Source of the DNA: RDYJ01 sp034931405
Lineage (GTDB): Bacteria > Cyanobacteriota > Cyanobacteriia > Cyanobacteriales > Nostocaceae
NCBI RefSeq assembly: GCF_034931405.1
Contig: NZ_JAYGHA010000029.1
Location: 11,501 to 75,500 of the forward strand
Length of the DNA stretch: 64,000 nt
Direction: 5' to 3'
Part shown: piece after piece, positions 50,640 to 60,509 of the stretch
Layout: every line of letters starts with the position of its first letter
How positions within the stretch are numbered: position 1 is the first letter of the stretch
Program-made: the position numbers and the translations under genes
Notes under the pieces: model-generated
Told to the model about the DNA's origin: nothing
Database searches by the model: none
What the model saw: only the letters and a program-made list of their open reading frames with translations

Positions 50640-51998
50640 CTAACAAAATCTCTTAAAGAATGATAAATCAATATGACCAAAGTGAATACTCATAGCAACA
50701 TTTAACTGTTCTAAGGTGGCTACTAACCAATCAATAGAATTAGTAGTAGCTGTTTCATAATGGTTAAATAAAATTGCCAATCTTTTTTCTAAATGTGGTT
50801 TAACTTTACGACAGATTAATAACACTTTTACCAACAAACTAATTGTTGTTAAAGAACCTTGATTACTAATCAAATCTAAAAAAGTTGAGTGTTGAAGTGA
50901 CGTTTGGTTGTTGACTACTAAAAAGTCCAATAGCTTGCTACAAGTTCTCACTATTAAGCTTTCATTGACATTGTAATCATTCGCATCCGGTAATGTATCT
51001 TGTAGATAATTGTATAACCGTGTATTAAATAGGCGTTTTCCATATTTTCCGTCCACAGAAGTTATTAGATAATCATATAATTCATCCTTAAAATCATGAA
51101 ACTTGGCGGTTTTACTACTATATTGTATAATCTGCTGCGCTCTTTCTTGGTAAGTATAATTACCTTCAGATTTACCAATAAATTGCTTGAGGGTGCTATA
51201 AAGATCGCTATCACTCAACAATGTCGGATTATTGATAGGGCGTAAAATCTGATTGGCTTCAGATAGGGAAACTTTTCTTAAAATCTGAACTCGACGTACT
51301 TTGTAAGTTACATATTGTGAAAGATCAATTTCAAATTTTTTTTGTACCTGTGCCTGAAAATGTCTGACTGTTTCTTGTTGTTCAAAAGTAGAATCTTCAC
51401 TAATTAAACAATGTTCATATAAATAGGGATAACGACTAATTAAATTTACCAAAGGTTGATTATCTTTGCGGCTATTTAATTTAGGAGTTTGATTGACAAC
51501 TTGGCTAAATCGCCGTAAAAATAAATACTGGTCGCTTTCAATAAAAATATTCACCAATTCGCGCAAACGTCTAATTTCTCGGAAGCGAAAACTATTTACT
51601 CCTGACGTATTAGGTGACAAATCAAACAAGCTGATTAAATCCATGATACCTTGATGCAATTGGGGTTGCATATACCAACGGTTAACCAAAATATGACAAC
51701 AGCGGTTAAGAAAAAATTTAAAATCTTCTTGTGCTGTTTTAGATGCGATAATTTTGTCTAAAATTGGCAGAATTTCCGGTTCAGGATAATTGGCACGTTC
51801 AATAAAGAGCGCCCGAAAACGTTCAATCATTCGGTCTGGAGATTCCATTTGTACCAAATGAAGCAGATGCTGATAGATCAGCTGCTCTTCTTGATAAGAG
51901 TCGTGATAGTTGTAGAGATGTTCTTTAGCACTATTCATTTTAGCTAAGGGTGTTTGTTCCACAGTTTTTTCGGATTCAGAAGTAGTCCAATTTTTCAC
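50640..51998 (-). CDS. Conserved cyanobacterial hypothetical protein, 452 residues
   Basis: Unrecognised. All-helical, soluble-looking protein: HLLHLVQMESPDRMIERFRA, then ILDKIIASKTAQEDFKFFLN and CCHILVNRWYMQPQLHQGIM plus REIRRLRELVNIFIESDQYL. DELYDYLITSVDGKYGKRLF and NTRLYNYLQDTLPDANDYNV lie in the second half. No membrane segment, no known catalytic motif and no nucleotide-binding loop. It looks like a conserved scaffold-type or regulator protein. No functional call is made. Its upstream spacer of about 330 bp is AT-rich. Confidence 0.7.
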   Translation of the reverse strand: MKNWTTSESEKTVEQTPLAKMNSAKEHLYNYHDSYQEEQLIYQHLLHLVQMESPDRMIERFRALFIERANYPEPEILPILDKIIASKTAQEDFKFFLNRCCHILVNRWYMQPQLHQGIMDLISLFDLSPNTSGVNSFRFREIRRLRELVNIFIESDQYLFLRRFSQVVNQTPKLNSRKDNQPLVNLISRYPYLYEHCLISEDSTFEQQETVRHFQAQVQKKFEIDLSQYVTYKVRRVQILRKVSLSEANQILRPINNPTLLSDSDLYSTLKQFIGKSEGNYTYQERAQQIIQYSSKTAKFHDFKDELYDYLITSVDGKYGKRLFNTRLYNYLQDTLPDANDYNVNESLIVRTCSKLLDFLVVNNQTSLQHSTFLDLISNQGSLTTISLLVKVLLICRKVKPHLEKRLAILFNHYETATTNSIDWLVATLEQLNVAMSIHFGHIDLSFFKRFC

Positions 51999-52329
51999 CT
52001 TTCATTACCGTTTACAAACTGGCTCATAAGTCATTTTTCTTACACAACTACTGGCTTGTCAACCGAATTAATACGGTTTAAACAATTCTTGACTGAATAT
52101 TATTCTCCATATTTATATTGAAGAATGTTATTCTCACATCTTACAATGTAACCCGAATAATTACTGATGTTTTTATTAAAGGCAACATAAATCTTTGTTA
52201 CATCAAGTTAAATCTTTGGTGAAGAGAGGTAGAAGAGTTGTAGCAATGGGGGCGTTTGCAGCCAATTCAACAATGCTCCTACCTAAGACCCCATTGCTAA
52301 CTACAAATTCTCAATTCCGAATTTCCAAA
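51999..52329. other. Intergenic region upstream of the 452-residue gene
   Basis: 331 bp with no gene. It has an inverted repeat agcaatgggg (52242-52251) / ccccattgct (52289-52298) close to the 3' end of the transglutaminase gene. It may stabilise that transcript's end. Confidence 0.45.
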
Positions 52330-54000
52330 TTACATAGGTGGCAATTCTTTAAGAATTGTAAACCGAATATGGTTAATCGCCAACTCACCAATGGATATTT
52401 CTTCTTTAGTCAACCTCTGTCCATTACTGGTCAAGACTTCAAAAGATACTCCTTTGCCAATTTCGATATGATACCAGCATAACCCCATAAAAAAGCGTGT
52501 AGGGTAAGGACCAACATCGCTGATATCATCAGGATTTGATTCCATTGGCACCCAACCAAAATTAGGGATGTAGAATTCTAGCCAAACATGATTAAAGTCG
52601 GGTTGCAGGGGAACTCCTTGTTGTTCACCATAAGGAGGGCATTTATATCTACCTACAGTCCGACAGGGAATGCCATTTAAACGACATAAAGCCAGTAATA
52701 CACCTACATATTCGCCACAGGAACCAACGCCTCTTTCTAAAACTATATCTGGCGTATCTATGTGGGGTTTGATACCATAGGATAACTCATCATAGACATA
52801 GTTGCGGATACTGTACATTTTTCGCAACATATTAGTTTCTGAACCGACAGCTTCACGGGCTGCACGGCGGACAATGGTAGTTTCCATTGCTAAATCATCA
52901 TCATCCACCAAATAGCGAGTTTGTAATTCTGGTGTTAGTTCCGGTAGGTCTTCTACATCTTTAGGTGTGATGCGATACTTAATGCCGCGAACTTCCAAAA
53001 GTGCTTTCCAACCAAAGATATGCCGTTCACCGGGAACGAGGTCACCAAATTTAAATACAGCTACTCGTTGTCCATCAATAATTTCTTCTGTGAAGGGTAA
53101 ACCGATGGGTTCAACTTGTTTGACCTTTTGGCGTTCTGTTTCTGAAGGTAGGGCTATCCGCCATTCTACATTGGGTAAGTAAACCTCGTCTAAGGGGGAA
53201 ATTTCCTCTACATAAGACATTTCCACTAGATAACCATTAGATAGGGCGTAGCGTTGATCTGGTTGATAATGATAGTAGAGGGGATGAATAAAATTGATAT
53301 CCCGATAAGTTAGCTCATGATTAGGATCAGCATTGGGATTATCTCGAATATAAGGCTCTTCATTGGAGTAAGCTACATAGAGCAGATCCTTACCCGTTTC
53401 ATCCTGACTATGGATAGCGATACCTGTAGGAGAAGCAAAAGGCGTGAGGACGCTAAAACGGAGTTCTCCGGTTGCCCTATCCATAGAATAAACTGTTTGC
53501 TCGGTGCGATCGCAAACCCAGAGAGTTTCCCGACTAACTGCCAAATTTTCTATCCCTACACCAGGGGCATAAAATCGAGTAATTTCTTTGCGTGTATCCC
53601 GGTCAAAAATCAGAATATAACCTAGTCTTTGGCAGCTAACATAGATAGTCGATTCCCAAACAGCAATCCCGTCAGCAGTATAAGGTAAGGTGACAAAATG
53701 CTCCAACCCCAAAGAGTCCAGCTTGCACAAATAAACACTATTACCACGGCTGACCCATAGTGTATCTTCCCAAACGGCTAAACCAGTAACATCGTTAAAT
53801 TCCTTAACTTGGTGAGGATTGAGAATTTTAGTGTGATCAGAGATAGGGTCAATCTCCAATAAATGCCCTTTTGTGGTGTCGATAGCAATAAGTTTATCTT
53901 TGATGAAAGCAATACCATACAAGGTAGCAACCGTAAATGGTCGAATTATTTTTTGCCCAAACATCTGGCTAACATTCAAACTAGGGAGTGCAAAACTCAT
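52330..54000 (-). CDS. Beta-propeller protein with transglutaminase-like domain
   Basis: Protein of about 556 residues. The N-terminal 260 residues contain six or so propeller-like strands (VATLYGIAFIKDKLIAIDTT, VTGLAVWEDTLWVSRGNSVY, DGIAVWESTIYVSCQRLGYI, ENLAVSRETLWVCDRTEQTV). The C-terminal transglutaminase-like domain has the catalytic Cys in ERGVGSCGEYVGVLLALCRL, His in PDFNHVWLEFYIPNFG and a third residue in ESNPDD. Start: ATG at 54012 lies in a tandem heptamer repeat that reads MTNN; I prefer the ATG at 54000 (MSFALPSLNVSQMF). Function unknown; such proteins are protease-like or cross-linking enzymes. Confidence 0.75.
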   Translation of the reverse strand: MSFALPSLNVSQMFGQKIIRPFTVATLYGIAFIKDKLIAIDTTKGHLLEIDPISDHTKILNPHQVKEFNDVTGLAVWEDTLWVSRGNSVYLCKLDSLGLEHFVTLPYTADGIAVWESTIYVSCQRLGYILIFDRDTRKEITRFYAPGVGIENLAVSRETLWVCDRTEQTVYSMDRATGELRFSVLTPFASPTGIAIHSQDETGKDLLYVAYSNEEPYIRDNPNADPNHELTYRDINFIHPLYYHYQPDQRYALSNGYLVEMSYVEEISPLDEVYLPNVEWRIALPSETERQKVKQVEPIGLPFTEEIIDGQRVAVFKFGDLVPGERHIFGWKALLEVRGIKYRITPKDVEDLPELTPELQTRYLVDDDDLAMETTIVRRAAREAVGSETNMLRKMYSIRNYVYDELSYGIKPHIDTPDIVLERGVGSCGEYVGVLLALCRLNGIPCRTVGRYKCPPYGEQQGVPLQPDFNHVWLEFYIPNFGWVPMESNPDDISDVGPYPTRFFMGLCWYHIEIGKGVSFEVLTSNGQRLTKEEISIGELAINHIRFTILKELPPM

Positions 54001-54004
54001 ATTA

Positions 54005-54172
54005 TTAGTCATTGGTCATTGGTCATTGGTCATTAGTCATTAGTCATTAGTCATTAGTCATTAGTCATTAGGAAAAGGCAAAAGGCAAAAGGCAAAAGGC
54101 AAAAGGCAGGAGTTGATGAATTTTACCCAGTCCCCAGTTCCCAATCCCCAGTTCCCAATCCCCAGTCCCCAA
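54005..54172. repeat. Heptameric tandem repeats
   Basis: Arrays of tcattrg (54005-54070), aaaaggc (54072-54107) and cccagtt/caatccc (54127-54172). They fill the spacer upstream of the broken pacL gene. Confidence 0.85.
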
Positions 54173-54249
54173 TGTAACTTTGGTTAATGGAATTCCAGGC
54201 ATTACTCAATTATGATCAAATTTTGTAACCATTTCCTGTAACCTACACG

Positions 54250-55640
54250 ATGTCTGCTCATTCTTTGCCTGAAAGTGCCGCAGTTTGGCATAGCTTAGAG
54301 GTTGATAAAGCTTTAAACCTGCTTGATAGTAATGCAGACAGCGGCTTAACATCTCAAGAAGTTGAACAACGTTTACAAAAGTACGGAACCAATGAACTAG
54401 AAGAACATGGTGGCCGTAGTCCTTGGGAGATTCTACTGGATCAGTTTACTAACATCATGCTATTGATGCTGATTGCTGTAGCCCTGATTTCTGGTTTCTT
54501 AGATTTTTGGGCTTGGCGACAAGGCACATTAAAAGTTGATGAAGTGCCATTTAAAGACACAATTGCAATTATGGCCATTGTTATCCTCAATGGCATACTG
54601 GGCTATGTGCAAGAAAGCCGTGCGGAAAAAGCCCTAGCCGCACTGAAAAAACTATCTTCTCCCTTGGTTCGCATCATCCGCAACGGAAAACTGGCGGATG
54701 TAGCAGGGAAAGAATTAGTGCCTGGGGATGTGATGCTGCTGGAAGCTGGTGTGCAGATAGCTGCTGATGGACGTTTGATAGAACAGTCTAATTTACAAAT
54801 ACGGGAGTCGGCACTGACGGGTGAAGCCGAAGCTGTAAATAAGCAAGCAATTCTCACATTACCAGAAGATACGGCATTAGGCGATCGCATTAATTTAGTT
54901 TTTCAAGGAACGGAAGTAGTTCAAGGACGGGCTAAGGTTCTTGTTACCAATACCGGCATGACAAAGAAGGTCGAGTTGTTTACACTAATATCCGCCGTTT
55001 TATCAAATACATATTGGGTAGTAATATCGGCGAAGTTCTCACCATCGCTGCTGCACCTTTAATTGGCTTAGGAGGCGTTCCTTTAACTCCTTTGCAAATT
55101 TTGTGGATGAACTTGGTCACGGATGGTTTGCCAGCTTTAGCATTGGCTGTAGAACCCCCAGAACCAGATGTAATGCAGCGTCCTCCTTTTAGTCCCCGTG
55201 AAAGTATTTTTGCCAGGGGTTTGGGTGCTTACATGATTCGCATCGGGATTGTTTTTGCCATCATTTCTATTGCCTTGATGTCCTGGGCTTATAATCATAC
55301 TCATGCACAAGGGTATCCGGGCAATCCCGAAACCTGGAAAACAATGGTATTTACTACTCTGTGTATCGCACAAATGGGTCATGCGATCGCAATTCGTTCT
55401 AATAACCAACTCACAATTGAAATGAATCCTTTTTCTAATCTCTTTGTGTTGGGTTCTGTAATCGTGACAACGATTTTGCAGTTAATGTTAATATACGTCC
55501 CACCTCTGAGAAATTTCTTTGGTACTCATGTCCTAAGTCTCTCAGAATTGGGGATTTGCATTGCTTTTAGTAGCTTGATGTTTGTCTGGGTTGAATGTGA
55601 AAAGTTATTCTTCCGTTTCAGGGGCAAAAAAACTGTTTAA
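54250..55640 (+). pseudogene. pacL: Calcium-type P-ATPase (PacL-like) with internal deletion
   Basis: The first 237 codons are a good P-type ATPase start: HSLEVDKALNLLDSNADSGL, FTNIMLLMLIAVALISGFLD, ALTGEAEAVNKQAI (TGE loop). At about 54960 the frame changes. The second part (54963-55640) reads EGRVVYTNIRRFIKYILGSN, then LGGVPLTPLQILWMNLVTDG, the end of the P domain linker and the last membrane helices. Everything between (DKTGT phosphorylation site, N domain, GDGxND hinge; about 480 residues in family members) is missing. The two ends are not in one frame. Hence a ~1.4-kb deletion has destroyed the pump. Confidence 0.85.
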
Positions 55641-55765
55641 TTAGTAATTAGTAATTAGTAATTGGTGATTGGTGATGCAATTTTGGATTTTGGATTGTAT
55701 TAATAAACTCCAATCTAAAATCTAAAATTCTCCGCCCCAGTCCCCAGTCCCCAGTCCCCTATCCC
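55641..55765. repeat. Heptameric tandem repeats upstream of recF
   Basis: Units attagta (55641-55662), then ccccagt/cccctat (55735-55769). Non-coding. Confidence 0.8.
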
Positions 55766-55772
55766 CTATGCT

Positions 55773-56888
55773 ATGTACCTGAAAACTCTACACCTCCGAA
55801 ATTTTCGCAATTACCAAGAGCAAAAGATTGATTTTACTGCTGCCAAAACTATTTTGGTGGGGAATAATGCTCAGGGAAAATCGAATTTGTTGGAGGGGGT
55901 GGAGTTGTTGGCAACATTGCGATCGCACCGCATGGCACGGGATCGTGATTTAATCAAAGATGGGGAAAGTATTGCCCAAATTCATGCCACTTTAGAAAGA
56001 GACTTAGGGACAAGTGACTTAACATTAAGTTTACGACGACATGGCCGCCGTAGTGTGGCTATCAATGGCGAAATAGTCCGCCGCCAAATGGATTTTCTCG
56101 GTGTTATCAATGCCGTTGAATTTTCTAGTTTAGATTTAGAATTAGTGCGCGGTAGTCCTGAAGTTCGCCGTAATTGGTTAGATACACTTTTAATTCAACT
56201 CGAACCAGTTTATGCTCACATTTTGCAACAATATAACCAAGTATTACGCCAACGCAATGCTTTTTTGAAAAGGAGTCAACAGTCAGGAATTAATAGCCAG
56301 GATTCTGAATTTGCTATTTGGGATGCTCAATTAGTTACCGCAGGAACAAAAGTAATTAGAAGACGTGATAGAGCTATCCAAAGATTAGCGCCCATTGCCG
56401 CAGCCTGGCATGGTAATATTAGCGGTAGCACAGAAGTTTTGCAAATCAAATACGCTCCTAATGTTCCACTAGAAAAAGATCAAAAAGAAGATGTGCAGCA
56501 AACTTTTTTAGGTAAAATTCAACAGCGTTCGGCTGTCGAATTGCACAGGGGTACTACCCTTGTGGGTCCCCACAGGGATGAAGTAGAATTAGTAATTAAC
56601 CAAACACCTGCTCGTCAATATGGTTCCCAAGGTCAGCAACGCACACTGGTTCTGGCTTTAAAATTAGCAGAATTACAATTAATTGAAGAAGTCGTGAATG
56701 AAGCCCCATTGCTTTTGCTGGATGATGTCTTAGCTGAGTTAGACCTATCTCGTCAAAATCAATTATTGGATGCTATTCAAGACCGTTTTCAGACGTTAAT
56801 TACTACGACTCATTTGGGTTCTTTTGATTCTCAATGGTTAAATTCTTCACAAATTCTCTTCGTGAAAGCAGGAGAAATATCAATGTAA
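55773..56888 (+). CDS. recF: DNA replication and repair protein RecF
   Basis: SMC-like ATPase of 371 residues that helps RecOR load RecA at single-strand gaps. Walker A: VGNNAQGKSNLLEGVELLAT near residue 30. Then GIV-type QVRRSVAINGE with RRHGRRSVAINGEIVRRQM. Signature motif: YGSQGQQRTLVLALKLAELQ near 287. Walker B: PLLLLDDVLAELDLSRQNQL near 310. All expected elements are present, and length is normal. ATG at 55773, with a preceding ATG-like tatgctatg offering one earlier in-frame choice at most. Confidence 0.95.
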   Translation: MYLKTLHLRNFRNYQEQKIDFTAAKTILVGNNAQGKSNLLEGVELLATLRSHRMARDRDLIKDGESIAQIHATLERDLGTSDLTLSLRRHGRRSVAINGEIVRRQMDFLGVINAVEFSSLDLELVRGSPEVRRNWLDTLLIQLEPVYAHILQQYNQVLRQRNAFLKRSQQSGINSQDSEFAIWDAQLVTAGTKVIRRRDRAIQRLAPIAAAWHGNISGSTEVLQIKYAPNVPLEKDQKEDVQQTFLGKIQQRSAVELHRGTTLVGPHRDEVELVINQTPARQYGSQGQQRTLVLALKLAELQLIEEVVNEAPLLLLDDVLAELDLSRQNQLLDAIQDRFQTLITTTHLGSFDSQWLNSSQILFVKAGEISM

Positions 56889-56945
56889 TTGGTAATTGTT
56901 AATTGGTAATTGGTATTTTTAAATATTACGGTCATTTGTTTTGGT

Positions 56946-57407
56946 ATGAATCAAAAAAGTCATTTATTCGATAAAAATGAGATTGCATTACTAGGTGCAT
57001 CATTAAGAGCTATTGAACCAACGCTGCTAAAACCATGCCAAAATGCAGATACAGCGAGAATTTGGCTACAAGGAGGAGAACCTTATTTTGATATTTTCTT
57101 GGAACTAAAAAATAATGAAATTATCTGGTTTCAATTTACATTACGTGGTAAATCTCTGTCTTGGTGCAGTCAAAATGCTAGATTGCAAACAGGTATTACT
57201 AATGAATTAAGTATTGATGACGTGAGTTTTTATGCGGCGAGTAAAGTTATAGATAACGATGATATATCTGATGTAGAATTTATTAATTTAGTAAAATCTA
57301 TTTTGCAAACAAGAGCCGATGAAGAAATTTTTGCCAAATTATTGAAATTTTTTAGTTTGGTAGAATATCAATCAATCATGGCACATACGGATTATGAACA
57401 CGGATAA
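56946..57407 (+). CDS. Hypothetical protein
   Basis: Unrecognised protein of about 153 residues from the ATG at 56946 (MNQKSHLFDKNEIALLGASL). Alpha/beta globular: DTARIWLQGGEPYFDIFLEL, IWFQFTLRGKSLSWCSQNAR, then DDISDVEFINLVKSILQTRA. It is 57 bp after recF, same strand. No motif suggests a reaction. The frame extends upstream to 56910 with poorly conserved-looking residues. Confidence 0.6.
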   Translation: MNQKSHLFDKNEIALLGASLRAIEPTLLKPCQNADTARIWLQGGEPYFDIFLELKNNEIIWFQFTLRGKSLSWCSQNARLQTGITNELSIDDVSFYAASKVIDNDDISDVEFINLVKSILQTRADEEIFAKLLKFFSLVEYQSIMAHTDYEHG

Positions 57408-57440
57408 ACCCAATGTTTTATTGATATCATCAACTAATGA

Positions 57441-57899
57441 CTAATAAAGTTTCTCAATTTTTTTGAATAAGTGGAGAACTACAACCGTTAACAACGCAGC
57501 AATTAATCCTAGCTGCCATAAACCACATCCAGATGCAATTCCTAAAGCAGCTGCTACCCAAATAGCTGCGGCCGAAGTCAGACCATGAATTTCAACTGAC
57601 TGTGATTTTTGAGAAGATTCGCGCAAAATTTCGCCAGCACCGAGAAAGCCCACGCCAGCGGCAATTCCTTGAATGACACGAGAGAGAGCATCAGCATTGA
57701 TTTTTTCTCCACCGACTTGGATAGCAACGATGGTAAACACAGCCGAACCCAAACTGACTAACATATGAGTTCTTAAACCGGCGGGTTTGCGCCTGATTTG
57801 GCGTTCTAAGCCAACTATGCCCCCAATTAGCAATGCGAGACAGAGGCGAAAACAGATATTCAGCCAATCATTGCTGGCGATGTAGTAAGTGGTTGTCAA
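57441..57899 (-). CDS. MgtC/SapB family membrane protein
   Basis: Inner-membrane protein of 152 residues with about five helices. LCLALLIGGIVGLERQIRRK then PAGLRTHMLVSLGSAVFTIV is the classic MgtC N-terminus (GLERQ and AGLRTH). ILRESSQKSQSVEIHGLTSA with AAIWVAAALGIASGCGLW follows. MgtC proteins affect Mg2+ and phosphate homeostasis, often by inhibiting F-ATPase. This is a short SapB-type member without the long C-terminal ACT-like domain. Confidence 0.88.
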   Translation of the reverse strand: MTTTYYIASNDWLNICFRLCLALLIGGIVGLERQIRRKPAGLRTHMLVSLGSAVFTIVAIQVGGEKINADALSRVIQGIAAGVGFLGAGEILRESSQKSQSVEIHGLTSAAAIWVAAALGIASGCGLWQLGLIAALLTVVVLHLFKKIEKLY

Positions 57900-58124
57900 T
57901 TAATTCTAATTTGGGAGAAACAACTATATATTTTACTTTAATTGGTAATATAGTTTCAAAAAGTCAACAATTAATCATCAATATTTGTCTAAAATTGGGT
58001 ACTAGGTTTACCGCATATTTCGGCATAATACAAAAATGAGGAATTAGACTTGATGATTAAGTCAGTGGGTCGATAACTGACAATTGATACTTCAAACTGG
58101 AATAAATCACACCTAACTACTTGA

Positions 58125-60488
58125 GTGGAAAAACTCTACTGGCTTGACCAGATTAAACCACAAGACCGCGCCCAAGTTGGCGATAAAGCGTTGTACTTGA
58201 GCAAAATTATGGAAAGGGGCTATCCAGTAGTGCCTGGCTTTGTGGTTGCAGCAGATGTTTGGCGACAATTTCTAGAAAATCTCAATAGTTCAGAATCATT
58301 AGTTGCGGATTTGCCCTATTCTTCTCTACATTTGGATGTAAGTAATTGGCAACAACTTCAGCAAGTGGCTGGCCGCTTACGGGAGGAAATTATTTCTGGT
58401 AGTGTCCCACAAAATTGGGTGAATAAGATTTTTCAAGCTGGGAAAATCTGGGAAAAGAAATGTTTAATTTTGCGTCCTAGTCTGAGCATATCATCTGGTA
58501 CTCAGGTGATAGGGAATATTTCTGGATTGCTGGAGTCGGTATTTTGTGTTTGTGATCCAGATGCGATCGCTCAAGGATTAAAGCAAACTTGGAGTCAGTT
58601 GTTTCGTGCTAGAAGTCTAGTCTATTGGCAGAGTGTAGGCATTAATTTACAACAAATTAACTTGGCAGTGTTAGTGCAACCTGTGGAAAATGCGATCGCC
58701 TCTGGTTCATTTACAACCAATATATCAGGAGCAGAAATTGAAGCTACCTATGGATTAGGAGTATCAATTACTAAAGGCGAAGTATTACCAGATGTTCATT
58801 ACATTGAAGAAAAAACCGGAGTTATTCAAGAACAACAATTAGGTAATAAAATTCTTGCCTATGCTGTTGATAATTTTACATCTGTAAATGCTGGAGAACC
58901 CCTATATACATTAATGACAGATGAAAATTGTCTGTTGGCTTATCTACTAAATGAACATCAACAAAAACAGTATGCTTTACCGGAAAATTATTTACAACAA
59001 CTAGTTATTTTAGGTAATCAATTAGTGAGTGAATTAGGTACAAAGTTAACCATGAAATGGACTATTACCGAAGGCACTCCAACCCCGAAAATTTATATTA
59101 CTCAAGTTAGCACCCCGCCATCTCTCAATCCTAGCTTGCACTTTCTCAAGGGAATAGGGGCTGCTAGGGGACGTGTAAAGGCTAGTGCTTATGTGATTGT
59201 CAGTTCCCAACCCAAACCAGAGCAAATCCCCAAGGGAGTGATTATAATCGCCCCTGTCATCACTCCTGATTGGTTGCCTTTACTACATGAGGTAGGGGGA
59301 ATTATTACAGAAAGAGGTGGATTAACCAGCCACGCAGCAATTTTAGCTAGGGAATTGGGTATTCCGGCTGTAGTTAGCGCCAAGAATGCTACCAACCTGA
59401 TTCAAACTGGTGAAAGACTACTATTGGATGGTGACAGAGGGGAAGTTTATCGTTGTCAAGGAGAAAGCGATAACTTACTTGATGGTGAGAATATTTCATT
59501 ACACCAGCACACAAATGAGCCACTTGATGATCATTCAAATCAGCCTAATTATGAGTTTAGCATGACTAAATCCCTACATGAAATTGCTACTCAACTATTA
59601 GTTAATCTCAGCCAACCTAATTTGATTGAAAAAGTACAAAGTCTACCTGTGGATGGGGTGGGATTGTTGCGTTCAGAATTGATGATGTTAAATATTTTGG
59701 ATGGACAAAATCCTCATGCTTGGCTGTTGGGTGGTAGACAGAAAGAATTATTAGAAACTCTATCTGAGCAGATTAAAACATTTGCGCGGGCTTTTACTCC
59801 CAGACCTATTTTATATCGTTCTTTAGATTGGCGGCCACAGGATTTACCTTCATTTAATGATGATGGACAATCTTCACCACAGTCGATTTTAGGTGAACAT
59901 GGAACTTTGAGTTATTTAAAAAATCCGGCTGTTTTTGAATTAGAATTGAAAGCTTTGAGAGGGTTACAAAAAAATGGTTACAGCAATATTAATTTGATGT
60001 TACCTTTTGTGCGGACTGTGGAAGAATTTGTATTTTGTCGTCGCCAGGTTGAGGAAGTTGGATTAACTCAAAATCCGCATTTTCAATTATGGATTATGGC
60101 AGAAGTTCCCAGTGTATTATTTTTATTACCAGAATATATTAAGGCTGGGGTAGCGGGGATTTCGATTGGTACTAATGATTTGACGCAATTAATTTTAGGT
60201 GTGGATCGGGAACAGGGAGATTTAGCAACTATATTTGATGAACGTCATCCTGCGGTGATGGGTGCAATATTTCAATTAATTAAAATGGCTAAAGATGGGG
60301 GGATTCCTTGTTCTATTTGTGGTCAAGCACCTGCTTTATATCCAGAAATTATTGATAAGTTGATAGAATGGGGGATTACTTCTATTTCTGTAGAACCGGA
60401 AGCTGTGGAGAGGACTTATCAAGCGATCGCACGTGCTGAAAAACGTTTAGTTTTAGCAGCAGCTAGGAAAATTTTGGGTAATTCGTAA
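58125..60488 (+). CDS. PEP-utilising enzyme, PEP-synthase-like with divergent N-domain
   Basis: 787 residues arranged like PEP synthase / pyruvate phosphate dikinase. The N-terminal domain (about 1-340, KALYLSKIMERGYPVVPGFV) is related to the ATP-grasp domain, but the expected RSSAT...FAGQ loop reads CLILRPSLSISSGTQVIGNI, so ATP binding may be impaired. The mobile domain has GGLTSHAAILARELGIPAVV near residue 400 with the phospho-His. The PEP/TIM domain has VDGVGLLRSELMML, WIMAEVPSVLFLLPEYIKAG, SIGTNDLTQLILGVDREQGD and the Cys in CSICGQAP. GTG start at 58125. It is probably a PEP-binding protein or a PpsA relative; the reaction is unproven. Confidence 0.8.
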   Translation: MEKLYWLDQIKPQDRAQVGDKALYLSKIMERGYPVVPGFVVAADVWRQFLENLNSSESLVADLPYSSLHLDVSNWQQLQQVAGRLREEIISGSVPQNWVNKIFQAGKIWEKKCLILRPSLSISSGTQVIGNISGLLESVFCVCDPDAIAQGLKQTWSQLFRARSLVYWQSVGINLQQINLAVLVQPVENAIASGSFTTNISGAEIEATYGLGVSITKGEVLPDVHYIEEKTGVIQEQQLGNKILAYAVDNFTSVNAGEPLYTLMTDENCLLAYLLNEHQQKQYALPENYLQQLVILGNQLVSELGTKLTMKWTITEGTPTPKIYITQVSTPPSLNPSLHFLKGIGAARGRVKASAYVIVSSQPKPEQIPKGVIIIAPVITPDWLPLLHEVGGIITERGGLTSHAAILARELGIPAVVSAKNATNLIQTGERLLLDGDRGEVYRCQGESDNLLDGENISLHQHTNEPLDDHSNQPNYEFSMTKSLHEIATQLLVNLSQPNLIEKVQSLPVDGVGLLRSELMMLNILDGQNPHAWLLGGRQKELLETLSEQIKTFARAFTPRPILYRSLDWRPQDLPSFNDDGQSSPQSILGEHGTLSYLKNPAVFELELKALRGLQKNGYSNINLMLPFVRTVEEFVFCRRQVEEVGLTQNPHFQLWIMAEVPSVLFLLPEYIKAGVAGISIGTNDLTQLILGVDREQGDLATIFDERHPAVMGAIFQLIKMAKDGGIPCSICGQAPALYPEIIDKLIEWGITSISVEPEAVERTYQAIARAEKRLVLAAARKILGNS

Positions 60489-60509
60489 TTACAGAAATTT
60501 TTATTAAGT

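Noticed and set aside
52195..52482. 95-codon frame on the plus strand
   Set aside because: It overlaps the 3' end of the transglutaminase gene on the other strand and reads through a hairpin; shadow.
58125..60488. Annotation as PEP synthase (ppsA) without qualification
   Set aside because: The ATP-binding loop deviates, so I give only a family call.
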